Counted from the first letter of the stretch, positions 1 through 9,377 are shown. The stretch: DNA of 64,000 bases from Bradyrhizobium barranii subsp. apii (GCF_011516635.5 NZ_CP096255.1:2168501-2232500); one strand, 5' to 3'. A program made the numbers and translations. The notes: generated by a model from the sequence alone, not told the origin.

Positions 1-819
1 TCGTGCACCGACAGCCTGCAGCCGATGGCGGGAACGCCGTGCTACTTCTCCGTCAACGGCATCACCAACGACCCGCTCGGCGACATCATCAAGGACTACG
101 AGGGCAACGCGGTTGCCGCCGTGCTCTATGCCGAGCAGTGGGACTCGCGCGTCATCATCATGCTGGATCGCGACTTCGTGTTCACGATGGTCGAGGCGAT
201 GTTCGGCTCCGACGGCGCCGAACCGCCGCTCGACGTCGAACGCACCTTCTCGAACATCGAGATCCGGCTGGTCCAGGCACTGTTTGAGCGGTTCGCCAAG
301 GCGCTGCAGGGCGCCTTCGCCGGCACCTCCAATGTCACCTTCCGTGTCGAGCGAGTCGAGACGGCGATGGCGTCGCTCGCGATTGGGCGCGCCAGCAATA
401 TGTCGATCTGCGCGAACATGATGGTGCAGGCGCTCTATCGCGGCGGCCAGATGTTCCTGATCATTCCGCACTCCGCGCTCAATCCGCTCAGGCAGAAGCT
501 CGCCCACGTCGTCGTCAGCGACGGCCGCGCGGCTGATCCGCGCTGGCGCGAGCAGATGGAGAGCGAGGTTCACCGTACCGAAGTGACGCTGAGCGCGGTG
601 CTCGACGAGAAGATGATTTCCCTCGAGGACGTCGTGCAATTCAAAGTGGGGCAGGTTCTGGAGCTCGAGGCCACGCCGCGCACGCTGGCCCGGCTCGAGA
701 GCAACAACCAGGTGCTGTTCTGGTGTCAGATCGGCCAGCTCGATGGCTATTACGCCATGCAGGTGGCGGATCCCGTCGATCAGAAGCGGGAGTTCGTCGA
801 TGATATCCTATCTCGTTGA
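1..819 (+). CDS. fliM: Flagellar motor switch protein FliM (5' end outside window)
   Basis: FliM forms the C-ring with FliG and FliN, binds CheY-P and sets rotation direction. The reading frame is open from base 1, so the N-terminal CheY-binding part is missing and 272 residues are visible. The first ~180 residues fit the CheC-like middle domain, and the last ~80 (VVQFKVGQVLELEA through GQLDGYYAMQV) are a SpoA/FliN-like domain. The stop lies inside the next gene, with a 20-base overlap. fliN and fliG follow, which supports the call. Confidence 0.9.
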   Translation, partial: SCTDSLQPMAGTPCYFSVNGITNDPLGDIIKDYEGNAVAAVLYAEQWDSRVIIMLDRDFVFTMVEAMFGSDGAEPPLDVERTFSNIEIRLVQALFERFAKALQGAFAGTSNVTFRVERVETAMASLAIGRASNMSICANMMVQALYRGGQMFLIIPHSALNPLRQKLAHVVVSDGRAADPRWREQMESEVHRTEVTLSAVLDEKMISLEDVVQFKVGQVLELEATPRTLARLESNNQVLFWCQIGQLDGYYAMQVADPVDQKREFVDDILSR

Positions 820-1114
820 TGCCGTGCTGCTGATCGCGCTGGCCTTCACCAGCATGAGGGTGACCCGGATGCACCGCGAATTGGCGCGGCTGCGCAGTTA
901 CCAGGGCGAGTTCTCGACCATCGTCCACGAGACGGCGGGCGCCTTCGACACGGTCATCACCGCCGCGCATGATTCCACCGCAAATCTCGGCCGGCTCGCC
1001 AATGTGCTGAGCACGAAGATAGATCAGGCCCACGAGGCGATCGCGGCGCTCGACGCGCGGAGCGGGCTCCAACCGGCCTCAACCGTGAGCGGCGCCGAGG
1101 CGAACAAGCATTGA
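800..1114 (+). CDS. Small bitopic membrane protein between fliM and fliN
   Basis: A 104-residue protein whose ATG lies 20 bases inside the end of fliM; an upstream in-frame start at 743 would only read fliM out of frame. Residues 2-18 (ISYLVDAVLLIALAFTS) form one membrane segment. A basic, probably helical stretch (MRVTRMHRELARLR) and a soluble tail follow. Alphaproteobacterial flagellar loci often hold a small membrane protein here (DUF6468-like, from memory; not verified). A role near the C-ring or in flagellar positioning is inferred from location only. Confidence 0.6.
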   Translation: MISYLVDAVLLIALAFTSMRVTRMHRELARLRSYQGEFSTIVHETAGAFDTVITAAHDSTANLGRLANVLSTKIDQAHEAIAALDARSGLQPASTVSGAEANKH

Positions 1115-1190
1115 ATTCGGGACTTGAAGGACACGTGCGATCGGACCGTCGCGGCGCTCCGGGAGCGGAAATACCAAGAGGCGATACCAA

Positions 1191-1565
1191 ATGGCGCAAT
1201 CTTTCGAATATGAGTCTGCATCGGCATCGGGAGAGACCGATGCGTCTCCGCTGGAGCGGCTGGCGGAGATCGCCGCGCGCACGGCGGAGGAAACCGGCAA
1301 ATTCGCCAATGTCGATGCCATCCTGCGCATTCCCGTCACGATGCAGGTGGTGCTGGGATCAGCGACCATTCCGGTCGCGAACCTGATGAAGCTCGGCCGC
1401 GGCGCGGTGGTTCCGCTCGATCACCGCGTCGGCGAGCCCGTCGACGTCGTGGTCAACGGCCGCGTCGTTGCCCGCGGCGAAGTGGTTGTCGTCGAAGAGG
1501 ACAATTCCCGCTTCGGCGTCTCGCTCACCGAGATCGTCGGACCGCTGGGGCAGGGTGATACCTGA
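1191..1565 (+). CDS. fliN: Flagellar motor switch protein FliN
   Basis: FliN is the most abundant C-ring subunit and also docks the export apparatus. The 124-residue product has a variable acidic N-terminus and a C-terminal SpoA domain at about residues 45-118 (ILRIPVTMQVVLGS, LMKLGRGAVVPLD, VDVVVNGRVVARGEVVVVE), which is characteristic of FliN. It lies 76 bases after the small membrane gene and 2 bases before fliG, as expected for a switch-complex operon. Confidence 0.93.
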   Translation: MAQSFEYESASASGETDASPLERLAEIAARTAEETGKFANVDAILRIPVTMQVVLGSATIPVANLMKLGRGAVVPLDHRVGEPVDVVVNGRVVARGEVVVVEEDNSRFGVSLTEIVGPLGQGDT

Positions 1566-1567
1566 TC

Positions 1568-2608
1568 ATGGCGGCACAGGTCGGCGTCGCTCCTATCAAG
1601 CAGCGAGGCGTTGCCACGCTGGGCGGAACGGAAAAGGTCGCGGCACTCCTGCTGGCCATGGGCCGGCAGGCGGCCGCGAGCGTGCTCTCGCAGTTCGAGC
1701 CGCAGGATATCCGCATCGTCACCAAGGCCGCGGCCGAGCTGCGGCCGATCACCGCGCAGGAGCTCGAGTCGATCGTCGAGGAGTTCGCCCAGCAATTCTC
1801 GATGGGCGCCAACATTCTCGGCACCATCGGCGGTCTTGAAGCCGTGCTCGGCGACGTGCTGCCGGCCGACCAGGTCTCGGCAATCATGTCGGACCTGCTC
1901 GGCAATTCGAGCCGGTCGGTGTGGGACCGCGTCTCGTCGGTGTCGGAAAACTCGCTGGCGACATACCTCTCCAAGGAGCATCCGCAAACCGCGGCGCTGA
2001 TCCTGTCCAAGGTCAAGCCGTCCTGCGCCGCCAAGGTAATGAGCCAGCTGCCGTCGAGCCTGCGCAACGAGCTGATGCGGCGCGTCCTCAGCCTCAAGCC
2101 GATCGTCGACGACGCCATGAAAGTCCTCGAGAAGACCTTGCACGAGGACCTGACACTCAATTTCGCCCGCAACCTCGGCGCCGACACCTACGCACGCGTC
2201 GCGGACATCATCAACAAGATGGAGCGCGGCCATATCGAGGACATGCTGAAGAGCTTGTCGGAGAAGCGCCCGAAGTCGGCCGAAGTTCTGAAGGAACTGC
2301 TGTTCACCTTCGACGACGTGGTCAATTTAACCCCGAAGGCGCGCACCATGATCTTCGACCAGGTGCCGACCGATCGCATCGTTATCGCGCTGAAGGGTAC
2401 GGATAAGCATTTCCGCGAACTTATCCTGTCCTCGGTTGCCTCGCGCGTCCGCCGCGTCGTCGAGCACGAACTCGCCATCGGCGAGCCGTCGAACCAGCGC
2501 GACGTGCTGGAGGCGCGCCGCGTCATCACCGACCTTGCACTCGACCTGGCGGAAAAGGGCGAAATCGAGCTCAACCCCGAGCAGGAGGATGAGCTGGTCT
2601 TCCGCTGA
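1568..2608 (+). CDS. fliG: Flagellar motor switch protein FliG
   Basis: FliG couples stator ion flow to rotor torque and attaches the C-ring to FliF. The product has 346 residues, the usual length. The EHPQ motif of the middle domain is at residues 137-140 and is followed by the armadillo-like repeats typical of FliG. The C-terminal domain with charged torque helices (VASRVRRVVEHELAI) is complete. The gene starts 2 bases after fliN and ends 13 bases before flhB, so it is cotranscribed with both. Confidence 0.95.
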   Translation: MAAQVGVAPIKQRGVATLGGTEKVAALLLAMGRQAAASVLSQFEPQDIRIVTKAAAELRPITAQELESIVEEFAQQFSMGANILGTIGGLEAVLGDVLPADQVSAIMSDLLGNSSRSVWDRVSSVSENSLATYLSKEHPQTAALILSKVKPSCAAKVMSQLPSSLRNELMRRVLSLKPIVDDAMKVLEKTLHEDLTLNFARNLGADTYARVADIINKMERGHIEDMLKSLSEKRPKSAEVLKELLFTFDDVVNLTPKARTMIFDQVPTDRIVIALKGTDKHFRELILSSVASRVRRVVEHELAIGEPSNQRDVLEARRVITDLALDLAEKGEIELNPEQEDELVFR

Positions 2609-2621
2609 CCGCTGAACGGGC

Positions 2622-3707
2622 ATGGCAGAAACATCCGATCAGGAGAGCAAGACAGAAGAGCCGACCGAGAAGAAAGTCCGCGATTCGCTCGAACAGGGCA
2701 AAATCCCGGTCTCTCGGGAGGCTTCTATCTTTGCCTCGATGGCCGCGCTGATGGTGATCCAGGCGTTCCTGATCGGCCAGGGCGTACAGCAATTGACGCC
2801 GACGCTGAAGAGCCTGCTCGACGATCCCGAAGGCTTCCCTCTCAGCAACGGCGCGGACGCGCGCAACCTGCTCACGGTGGTGGGCCTCGAGGCGTTGCGA
2901 TTCCTGGTGCCGCTGGTCGTCACCCTGGCGGTGTTCGGCCTCGCCGCATCGTTGCTGCAGAATGCGCCGCGCCTGGTGCTGGAGCGCATCAAGCCGCAGC
3001 TGTCGCGAATCTCCCCGATCAGCGGCTGGAGCCGGCTGTTCGGAACGCAGGGCCTCGTCGAATTCGCCAAGTCGCTGTTCAAGCTCGTCTCGGTGACGGT
3101 CGTCGTCGTGTTCGTGCTGCGCTCGTCCGAAGCCAGGGCGTTCGAGGCGATGTACACGGATCCGGTCGCGCTGCCGGAGATGATTCTCAACATCGCGATG
3201 CGGATCGTGTCGGCGATCTGCATCGCCACCATCGTCCTGGTCGCGATCGATCTTGCCTGGGCGCGCTTCCACTGGCGGCGCGAGCTGCGCATGACCAAGC
3301 AGGAGATCAAGGACGAGCACAAGCAGGCGGAGGGCGATCCACTGATCAAGGCGCGCCTGCGCTCGCTGGCGCGCGACCGCTCGCGCCAACGCATGATCGC
3401 GTCCGCCTCGCGTGCGACGCTGGTGATCGCCAACCCGACGCACTTCGCGATCGCGCTGCGCTACAAGCGCGAGGAAAACGCAGCGCCCATGGTGGTCGCC
3501 AAGGGCATGGACGTGATCGCGCTCAAGATCCGCGAAGTCGCGGAGCAGAACCGGATCCCGGTGATCGAGAACAAGGCGCTGGCGCGCGCGCTCTATGAGG
3601 CGGTTCAGGTCGACCAGGTGATTCCGGCGGAATTCTTCCGGCCGGTCGCCGAGATCATCTACTTCCTGCAGTCCAAGCAGGCGCCGCGGACCGAGAAGGT
3701 CCAGTAG
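2622..3707 (+). CDS. flhB: Flagellar export switch protein FlhB
   Basis: FlhB is an inner-membrane component of the flagellar type III export gate and switches substrate class from rod/hook to filament. The 361-residue product has four hydrophobic segments and a cytoplasmic C-domain. The autocleavage motif NPTH is at residues 271-274. The N-terminus (ETSDQESKTEEPTEKK) is typical of the family. fliK, whose product triggers the switch, lies at 18,810-20,135 in the same cluster. Confidence 0.95.
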   Translation: MAETSDQESKTEEPTEKKVRDSLEQGKIPVSREASIFASMAALMVIQAFLIGQGVQQLTPTLKSLLDDPEGFPLSNGADARNLLTVVGLEALRFLVPLVVTLAVFGLAASLLQNAPRLVLERIKPQLSRISPISGWSRLFGTQGLVEFAKSLFKLVSVTVVVVFVLRSSEARAFEAMYTDPVALPEMILNIAMRIVSAICIATIVLVAIDLAWARFHWRRELRMTKQEIKDEHKQAEGDPLIKARLRSLARDRSRQRMIASASRATLVIANPTHFAIALRYKREENAAPMVVAKGMDVIALKIREVAEQNRIPVIENKALARALYEAVQVDQVIPAEFFRPVAEIIYFLQSKQAPRTEKVQ

Positions 3708-3792
3708 ATTTCCGAGCATAGCGTCGGCTGCATCAGCCTGACGAAAGCTTGCGGCCCTAAACTTAATCTTAAGAAATCAGCATGGGGCCGTC
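3708..3792 (+). promoter_or_regulatory. 85-bp gap before flgB, possible internal promoter
   Basis: This is the first gap of more than 80 bases in the run and it precedes the rod operon. It is relatively AT-rich (CTAAACTTAATCTTAAG near 3757-3775). No consensus promoter can be assigned with confidence. A separate flgB promoter is only inferred. Confidence 0.25.
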
Positions 3793-4173
3793 GTGGGACC
3801 GCTTTATCTCTTCGAACTCGCATCGTCGCAGGCGCGGTACCTCGAGCTCCGCCAGTCGACCATCGCGACCAACGTCGCCAACGCCAATACGCCGGGCTTC
3901 AAGGCGCGCGACGTCGAGCCCTTCAACAAGGTGCTCGACGCCACGCCGGTCAGGCTCGCGACGACGTCGCCCTCGCACATGCAATTGTCCGCGGCCGAGA
4001 CCGATACACGGAAGACCGCGAAGAAGGACAGCTGGGAAGTGGTTCACTCCGGCAACTCCGTCAGCCTCGAGCAGGAAATGATCAAGGGCAGCGACGTCAG
4101 TCGCGACTACTCGATGAACTCGGCAGTCGTGCGGTCGTTCCACCGCATGCTGCTGTCGAGCGCGAAGAGCTGA
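3793..4173 (+). CDS. flgB: Proximal rod protein FlgB
   Basis: FlgB forms part of the proximal rod that crosses the periplasm. The 126-residue product begins with GTG (MGPLYLFELASSQARYLELR) and has the rod-protein signature TIATNVANANTPGFKARD at about residues 23-40. The C-terminal helix is complete. flgC and fliE follow at 11 and 2 bases, the conserved rod gene order. Confidence 0.92.
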   Translation: MGPLYLFELASSQARYLELRQSTIATNVANANTPGFKARDVEPFNKVLDATPVRLATTSPSHMQLSAAETDTRKTAKKDSWEVVHSGNSVSLEQEMIKGSDVSRDYSMNSAVVRSFHRMLLSSAKS

Positions 4174-4184
4174 GGTGAATTGAC

Positions 4185-4601
4185 ATGCTGGACTCACTAC
4201 AAGCGTCATTGACGGTCGCGAGCTCCGGGCTCGAAGCGCAGTCGACGCGCATGCGCATCGTTTCGGAAAACCTTGCCAACGCGACCTCGACGGGGCGCAC
4301 GGCCGGCGCCGATCCGTATCAGCGCAAGACCATCACCTTCGATGCCGCCATGGACCGCGCCTCGGGCGCGCAGCTCGCGAAGGTCAAGGAGATCGGGGTC
4401 GACACCACGCCGTACCGCGTGGAGTACGAGCCGGGACATCCCGCCGCCGACAAGGCCGGTTACGTCAAGCTGCCGAACGTCAACATGATGATCGAGATGG
4501 CCGACATGCGGGAAGTCAACCGGTCCTATGAAGCCAATCTCCAGGTCGTGAAACAGGTGCGGTCGATGCTGGGCATGACCATCGACCTGCTGAGGAGCTG
4601 A
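4185..4601 (+). CDS. flgC: Proximal rod protein FlgC
   Basis: FlgC is the second proximal-rod subunit. The 138-residue product has the N-terminal motif of rod and hook proteins ([12 protein letters not shown]) and the C-terminal coiled helix with [18 protein letters not shown], typical of FlgC. It is followed 2 bases later by fliE, so translation is probably coupled. Confidence 0.93.
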   Translation: MLDSLQASLTVASSGLEAQSTRMRIVSENLANATSTGRTAGADPYQRKTITFDAAMDRASGAQLAKVKEIGVDTTPYRVEYEPGHPAADKAGYVKLPNVNMMIEMADMREVNRSYEANLQVVKQVRSMLGMTIDLLRS

Positions 4602-4603
4602 CA

Positions 4604-4933
4604 ATGCTTGAGGCAATTTCATCCACCGCGATTTCCGCCGGGCAAGCGGCGAGCCGCGCGACCGAGACGCAGGCCATCGCGCCGGCGGCGCCGACCGCCA
4701 TTCAGTCCACCGACGATGTCGGATTCGAATCGGTGATGAAGCAGGTGACGACGGACGCGATCGGGACGCTGAAGGCGGGCGAAGCGGCGTCGATCTCGGC
4801 GATGCAGGGCAAGGAATCGACCCGGAAGGTCGTGGAGGCGCTGATGTCGGCCGAGCAGGCCTTGCAGACCGCGGTCGCGGTTCGCGACAAGGTCGTGCAG
4901 GCCTACCAAGAAGTCGTCCGGATGTCGATTTGA
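4604..4933 (+). CDS. fliE: Hook-basal body complex protein FliE
   Basis: FliE joins the MS ring/export gate to the proximal rod. The product has 109 residues, the normal size. The C-terminal conserved part (VVEALMSAEQALQTAVAVRDKV and YQEVVRMSI) is the FliE signature. The gene lies between flgC and flgG in the rod operon. Confidence 0.92.
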   Translation: MLEAISSTAISAGQAASRATETQAIAPAAPTAIQSTDDVGFESVMKQVTTDAIGTLKAGEAASISAMQGKESTRKVVEALMSAEQALQTAVAVRDKVVQAYQEVVRMSI

Positions 4934-4950
4934 TCTGAGGGAATGAAACT

Positions 4951-5739
4951 GTGAAATCGCTCGCCATTGCGGCCACGGGCATGAACGCCCAGCAGACCAA
5001 CATCGAAGTCATCGCGAACAACATCGCCAACATCAACTCGACGTCGTACAAGCGTGCGCGCGCGGAATTCACCGATCTGTTCTACCAGATGGACCGCATG
5101 CAGGGCGTCGCGAACGTCAATGGCTCCTCGCCGATCCCGGAAGGCTCCAATCTCGGCCTCGGCGTCAAGTCGACTGCCATCCGCAAGCTGCACATCCAGG
5201 GCGCGCTCACGCAGACCGGCAATCCCTACGACCTCGCGATCAACGGCCGCGGCTGGTTTCAGGTGCTCGGCCCGAACAACGAGGTGCAATACACGCGCGC
5301 CGGCTCGTTCAGCCCCAACGCCAACGGCCAGCTCGTCACCACCGACGGCTATCTGCTGGATCCCGCAATCACGATACCGCAGGGAACGGTTCAGGTCGTC
5401 GTCAACCAGACCGGACAGGTGTTTGCCAAGCTGGATACGGAAGTGAACCCGCGGCAGATCGGCCAGCTCAACCTCGCCAATTTCGCCAACGAAGCGGGTC
5501 TCGAGCCGCTCGGCAGCAACCTCTATCGCGAGACCACGGCGTCCGGCACGCCGGTCGTCGGGCTGCCGGGCGATTCCGGATACGGCAAGATCAACCAGCA
5601 ATATCTCGAAGCCTCGAACGTCGACCCGGTCAAGGAAATCACCGAGTTGATCTCGGCGCAGCGCGCCTACGAAATGAACGCCAAGGTCATCCAGGCCTCG
5701 GATGAAATGGCCCAGACGGTCTCGAAGGGCATGCGCTAG
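4951..5739 (+). CDS. flgG: Distal rod protein FlgG
   Basis: FlgG builds the distal rod. The 262-residue protein starts with GTG after a weak GAGGGAA site and has the rod motif [18 protein letters not shown] near residues 23-40. The central domain ends in the conserved C-terminal helix ([20 protein letters not shown]). Length and the lack of a long insert distinguish it from FlgE (20,765-21,997); FlgF is not in this window. Confidence 0.93.
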   Translation: MKSLAIAATGMNAQQTNIEVIANNIANINSTSYKRARAEFTDLFYQMDRMQGVANVNGSSPIPEGSNLGLGVKSTAIRKLHIQGALTQTGNPYDLAINGRGWFQVLGPNNEVQYTRAGSFSPNANGQLVTTDGYLLDPAITIPQGTVQVVVNQTGQVFAKLDTEVNPRQIGQLNLANFANEAGLEPLGSNLYRETTASGTPVVGLPGDSGYGKINQQYLEASNVDPVKEITELISAQRAYEMNAKVIQASDEMAQTVSKGMR

Positions 5740-5774
5740 TTCCGGTGTTCTCGATGTCGAACAGGGTGGACTTG

Positions 5775-6230
5775 ATGGTGCGCGGGTTGGCCGCCGTGCT
5801 GCTGGTTCTCGTCTCGGCGCGCCTCGCCGCGGCCGAGGAGAAGCGGCTTCCCGTGCCGGCCGTGTCGATCCGCGCCGGCGAGCTGATCCGGGACGACATG
5901 ATCACGGAACGCGCCTTCGCGCCGAATGTGCTCGGCGTTGCCATGTTCATCGAAGGACGCCAGATCCTGGTCGGACGCATGGCACGGCGCGCGCTGCTGC
6001 CGGGCCAGCCGATTCCGACCAATTCGGTGGAGGATCCCTGGACGATTGCCCGCGGCGCCATGGTCAAGGTCGTGGTGGAAGACAGCGGCCTGTCGATCGT
6101 CACTTACGGCGCGGCGATGCAATCGGGCGCGACCGGCGCGCTCATTCCGGTGCGAAATACCGACACCGGCGTGATCATCAGGGGCGTCGTCCAGCCGGAC
6201 GGCACCGTCAAGGTCGTGGATGGATCATGA
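5775..6230 (+). CDS. flgA: P-ring assembly chaperone FlgA
   Basis: FlgA is a periplasmic chaperone for P-ring protein FlgI. From the ATG at 5775 the product has 151 residues and a clean signal peptide (MVRGLAAVLLVLVSARLAAA). A GGGTGGA site lies 4 bases upstream, so this start is preferred over in-frame starts at 5745 (GTG) and 5754 (ATG). The C-terminal SAF-like domain includes RGAMVKVVVEDSGLSI and TGVIIRGVVQPDGTV. The stop overlaps the flgI ATG by 4 bases, matching the functional pairing. Confidence 0.88.
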   Translation: MVRGLAAVLLVLVSARLAAAEEKRLPVPAVSIRAGELIRDDMITERAFAPNVLGVAMFIEGRQILVGRMARRALLPGQPIPTNSVEDPWTIARGAMVKVVVEDSGLSIVTYGAAMQSGATGALIPVRNTDTGVIIRGVVQPDGTVKVVDGS

Positions 6231-7357
6231 CCAGATTCCTGCTTGCGCTCGTCCTGCTCGTTTCCGCCGCCAGCGCCCAGGCGGCCGTCCGCATCAAGGA
6301 CATCGCGGACATCAAGGGATTGCGCGAAAACCAGATCGTCGGTTACGGCCTCGTCATCGGCCTGAACGGCACCGGCGACACGCTCCGCAACGCTCCGTTC
6401 ACGGAGCAGTCCCTGCAATCGATGCTCGAGAACATGGGCATCAACGTCAGGAACGAGACCACGAGCACCAACAATCCCCCGCGTCCGACGACGCTGCGCA
6501 CACGCAACGTCGCAGCCGTCATGGTGACGGCGGATTTGGCGCCCTCGATCGGGGCGGGCGAGCGCATGGACGTGACCGTATCGTCGCTCGGCGATGCGAC
6601 CTCGCTGCTCGGCGGCACGCTGGTGATGACGTCGCTGCGGGCGGCGGACGGCGCGGTCTATGCGGTGGCGCAAGGCGCGGTCACGGTCGCCGGTTATAGT
6701 GTGGGAGGGCAGGCACAGAACGTCAGCCAGGGCACGCCGACGGCGGGTCGCATCCCGAACGGTGCGCTGGTCGAGCGCGAGGTGCAGGGAAGCCTCCACG
6801 AGATGGAGTTCCTGGTGCTGGAGCTCAAGAACCCTGATTTCGTCACCGCGACACGCATTCTCGACGCCATCAACGGTTACGCCGGTGGCCGCTACCGCGC
6901 GCAGATCGCCTTCGAGCGCGACTACCGCACCATCGTGCTGTCGAAGCCGCGCCATATCGGCCCCGTTCGCTTCCTCGCTGAAATCGGCGAGTTGACGGTC
7001 GAGCCGGACACGCCGGCGCGAGTGGTGATCAACGAGCGGACCGGCACGGTGGTGATCGGGCGCGACGTGCGCATATCGACCGTCGCCGTGACGCATGGCA
7101 ACCTGACGGTTCGTGTCACCGAGCTTCCCGTGGTGTCGCAGCCGGCGCCGTTCTCGCGAGGGCAGACGGTGGTCGTTCCCCAGACCGTGGTCGAGGCCAA
7201 CGAGGCCGGATCGCAGGTGGCGATCCTAAGCGGCGTCGACCTCCAGCGCCTGGTGCGCGGGCTGAACCAGATCGGCCTGAAGCCGTCGGGCATCATCGCG
7301 ATCCTTCAGGCGATCAAAACGGCCGGCGCACTCCAGGCCGACGTCATCGTGCAATGA
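6227..7357 (+). CDS. flgI: Flagellar P-ring protein FlgI
   Basis: FlgI polymerises in the peptidoglycan as the P-ring bushing around the rod. The 376-residue product starts at the ATG overlapping the flgA stop; the longer open frame upstream belongs to flgA read out of frame. Residues 1-19 are a signal peptide (MTRFLLALVLLVSAASAQA). The FlgI hallmark RIKDIADIKGLRENQIVGYG follows, then NGTGDT. The C-terminus is complete. Confidence 0.95.
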   Translation: MTRFLLALVLLVSAASAQAAVRIKDIADIKGLRENQIVGYGLVIGLNGTGDTLRNAPFTEQSLQSMLENMGINVRNETTSTNNPPRPTTLRTRNVAAVMVTADLAPSIGAGERMDVTVSSLGDATSLLGGTLVMTSLRAADGAVYAVAQGAVTVAGYSVGGQAQNVSQGTPTAGRIPNGALVEREVQGSLHEMEFLVLELKNPDFVTATRILDAINGYAGGRYRAQIAFERDYRTIVLSKPRHIGPVRFLAEIGELTVEPDTPARVVINERTGTVVIGRDVRISTVAVTHGNLTVRVTELPVVSQPAPFSRGQTVVVPQTVVEANEAGSQVAILSGVDLQRLVRGLNQIGLKPSGIIAILQAIKTAGALQADVIVQ

Positions 7358-7424
7358 TGCACAAGCGTCGTGCAAGCTTGGTCGCTCAATGCTCAGGTCT
7401 CGACCGAGAATCGCACGCGGCCCG

Positions 7425-8195
7425 ATGCTGAAGCTGGATCACAAAGCCAAACTCCTCCTCCTGGTCGCGGCCTGCGCGTTCGGATGCGCTTCGCCCGTTC
7501 TGGCGCTGGATGAGGCCAAGCCGTCGAAGCCGCTCAACCTGTTGTCGTTCGCGCGTGCCCGCGCGGCCGGACCGCAGAAGCCGTATCCGGCGGCCTCGTC
7601 GATACCGGGCGACAATGCGTCGTTCCGGGCGACGGCGTGGGCCGCCGAAGATTCCGGACCCGCAATCACGGGGGCCGTGCCGGCTGCCGAGAAGCCTGCG
7701 CCGGCGCCCGCAGTCGCGCCCGTGCGCCCGGCCAAGCCGGGCAGCGTCACGGCGCCGCCGAAGCCCGCACCGGCACAGGCTGCGGTACCTGCGGACAATG
7801 AGGTCGCCCTGTTCTGCAGCAATGTCGCCGACCCCGCCGTCGATGCGCGGCTGGCCTGGCAGCTCAGGGAGCTGGAGAAGGCCGAGACCCAGCTCCGGGA
7901 GCGGATCGCCGAGGTCGAGGCCAAGCGCGCCGAATACGAGAAGTGGATGGCGCTGCGTGACGACTTCCTGAAAAAGGCCGAAGCCAGCGTCGTCGAGATC
8001 TATTCGCGCATGAAGCCGGATGCCGCGGCGACCCAGATCGCCGGGATGGCGGACGAGACCGCCGCCGCCGTGCTTGCAAAACTCAGTCCGAGGAGCTCGA
8101 GCGCGATCTTCATCGAGATGGAGACGGCACGCGCGGCGCACCTTGCTGATCTGCTCGGCGGAATGCGTCGCGTGGATGACGGAAAGACCAAATAG
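7425..8195 (+). CDS. motE: MotE-like periplasmic motility protein
   Basis: In Sinorhizobium MotE is a periplasmic chaperone for MotC, and MotC in turn stabilises MotB. From ATG 7425 the product has 256 residues; an in-frame ATG at 7389 would prefix the signal with a basic stretch. It has a signal peptide, an Ala/Pro-rich linker, a coiled coil (about residues 140-190) and a C-terminal MgtE-N-like domain (YSRMKPDAAATQIAGM, AAAVLAKLSPRSSSAIF). It abuts flgH with no gap. motB and motC are at 16,292-18,813. The name rests on architecture and context. Confidence 0.75.
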   Translation: MLKLDHKAKLLLLVAACAFGCASPVLALDEAKPSKPLNLLSFARARAAGPQKPYPAASSIPGDNASFRATAWAAEDSGPAITGAVPAAEKPAPAPAVAPVRPAKPGSVTAPPKPAPAQAAVPADNEVALFCSNVADPAVDARLAWQLRELEKAETQLRERIAEVEAKRAEYEKWMALRDDFLKKAEASVVEIYSRMKPDAAATQIAGMADETAAAVLAKLSPRSSSAIFIEMETARAAHLADLLGGMRRVDDGKTK

Positions 8196-8891
8196 ATGAA
8201 GAATCTGATCCTCATCCTGCCGCTCCTGATGCTGACCGGGTGCATCGGCGATCCCGCGGAAGTGCTGACCGGTCCGCGACTGTCGCCGGTCGGCACCGGC
8301 CTGAGGACACAGGCCGATCCGATTCCGGTGACGCCCCGCATGCGTACGCCCGTCAGCTATCGCTCGACCTGGGACGACGGCACGGATCTCTACCGCGATC
8401 CCCGTGCCCGGCGCACCGGCGACGTTGTGACCGTCATCATCTCGATGCAGGACAAGGCCAAGCTCGACAACAAGACCGATCGTTCGCGCGATTCGCAAAT
8501 CAAGTTCGGGCTGGATTGGCTGATGGACGTCGCCGGATGGCAGGACAAGGGCTCGACCAGCGCCAATCTGAACACCAACACCCAGATCAAGGGGAACGGT
8601 CAGATCGATCGTACCGAAGACATCAAGCTGTCGATTGCCGCCATCGTCACCGACGTGTTGCCCAACGGCAATATGATGATCAGCGGCTCGCAGGAGTTCA
8701 AGGTCAATACCGAGATGCGCGTGCTCAACGTCGGCGGCATCGTGCGTCCGCGCGATATCTCGCGCACCAACACGATCTCCTACGAGAAGATCGCCGAGGC
8801 ACGCGTGGCCTATGGCGGTCGCGGAAATCTGTCTGACGTGCAGCAGCCTGGATGGGGACATCGGATCTATGACGCCGTGGCACCATTCTGA
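8196..8891 (+). CDS. flgH: Flagellar L-ring lipoprotein FlgH
   Basis: FlgH forms the outer-membrane L-ring. The 231-residue product has a lipoprotein signal with lipobox LTGC, Cys at residue 16. The FlgH motifs SLP-type segment (YRDPRARRTGDVVTVII) and the C-terminal LNVGGIVRPRDISRTN are present. It starts directly after the motE stop. With flgA and flgI it makes up the periplasmic and outer-membrane ring set. Confidence 0.94.
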   Translation: MKNLILILPLLMLTGCIGDPAEVLTGPRLSPVGTGLRTQADPIPVTPRMRTPVSYRSTWDDGTDLYRDPRARRTGDVVTVIISMQDKAKLDNKTDRSRDSQIKFGLDWLMDVAGWQDKGSTSANLNTNTQIKGNGQIDRTEDIKLSIAAIVTDVLPNGNMMISGSQEFKVNTEMRVLNVGGIVRPRDISRTNTISYEKIAEARVAYGGRGNLSDVQQPGWGHRIYDAVAPF

Positions 8892-8933
8892 GAATCGCGC
8901 CGACCGCGCCGCGCCGCGAGGGCAGGGGACGTG

Positions 8934-9377
8934 ATGCGCCTGATTGCGGCCATTGTGGTGCTGACCCTGATCGCGATCGGTGCGGGCGCGGTTGCAGGCC
9001 TGCATCTGTTCGCGGCCGCGGAGCGCGTCGCCGACGCAAAGAAGACCGCCACGCCGCCGCCCCTTGCCACGAGCTACGCCGGCAGCGCACGGCTGAGAAA
9101 GCTGTCCCCGATCGTGACCAATCTCGCCGCGCCGGCCAACAACTGGGCCCGTGTCGAAGCCTCCATGGTGACCGATAGCATGAGCGACGAGGATGCCGGC
9201 ATCCTGGCCGCCCATATCAGCGAGGACATCGTGACCTATCTGCGGTCGGCATCGGTTGGCCAGTTCGAGGGATCGCGCGGGCTTCAGCATCTGCGCGACG
9301 ACCTGACAGAGCGCGCCAATATCCGCTCGTCGGGCAAGATCCGCGAATTGATCATTGAGACCTTGGTGATTCAGTGA
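8934..9377 (+). CDS. fliL: Flagellar basal body-associated protein FliL
   Basis: FliL is a single-pass membrane protein that surrounds the stator and supports torque. From ATG 8934, 5 bases after AGGGG, the product has 147 residues; GTG at 8931 is also possible. One membrane segment at about residues 3-22 (LIAAIVVLTLIAIGAGAVAG) is followed by a periplasmic domain. It ends with KIRELIIETLVIQ, like the FliL C-terminus. It overlaps fliP by 4 bases. Confidence 0.82.
   Translation: MRLIAAIVVLTLIAIGAGAVAGLHLFAAAERVADAKKTATPPPLATSYAGSARLRKLSPIVTNLAAPANNWARVEASMVTDSMSDEDAGILAAHISEDIVTYLRSASVGQFEGSRGLQHLRDDLTERANIRSSGKIRELIIETLVIQ

Noticed and set aside
2571..3719. 382-codon open frame antisense to flhB
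   Set aside because: Arg/His/Asp-rich shadow of flhB with no ribosome site or family resemblance.
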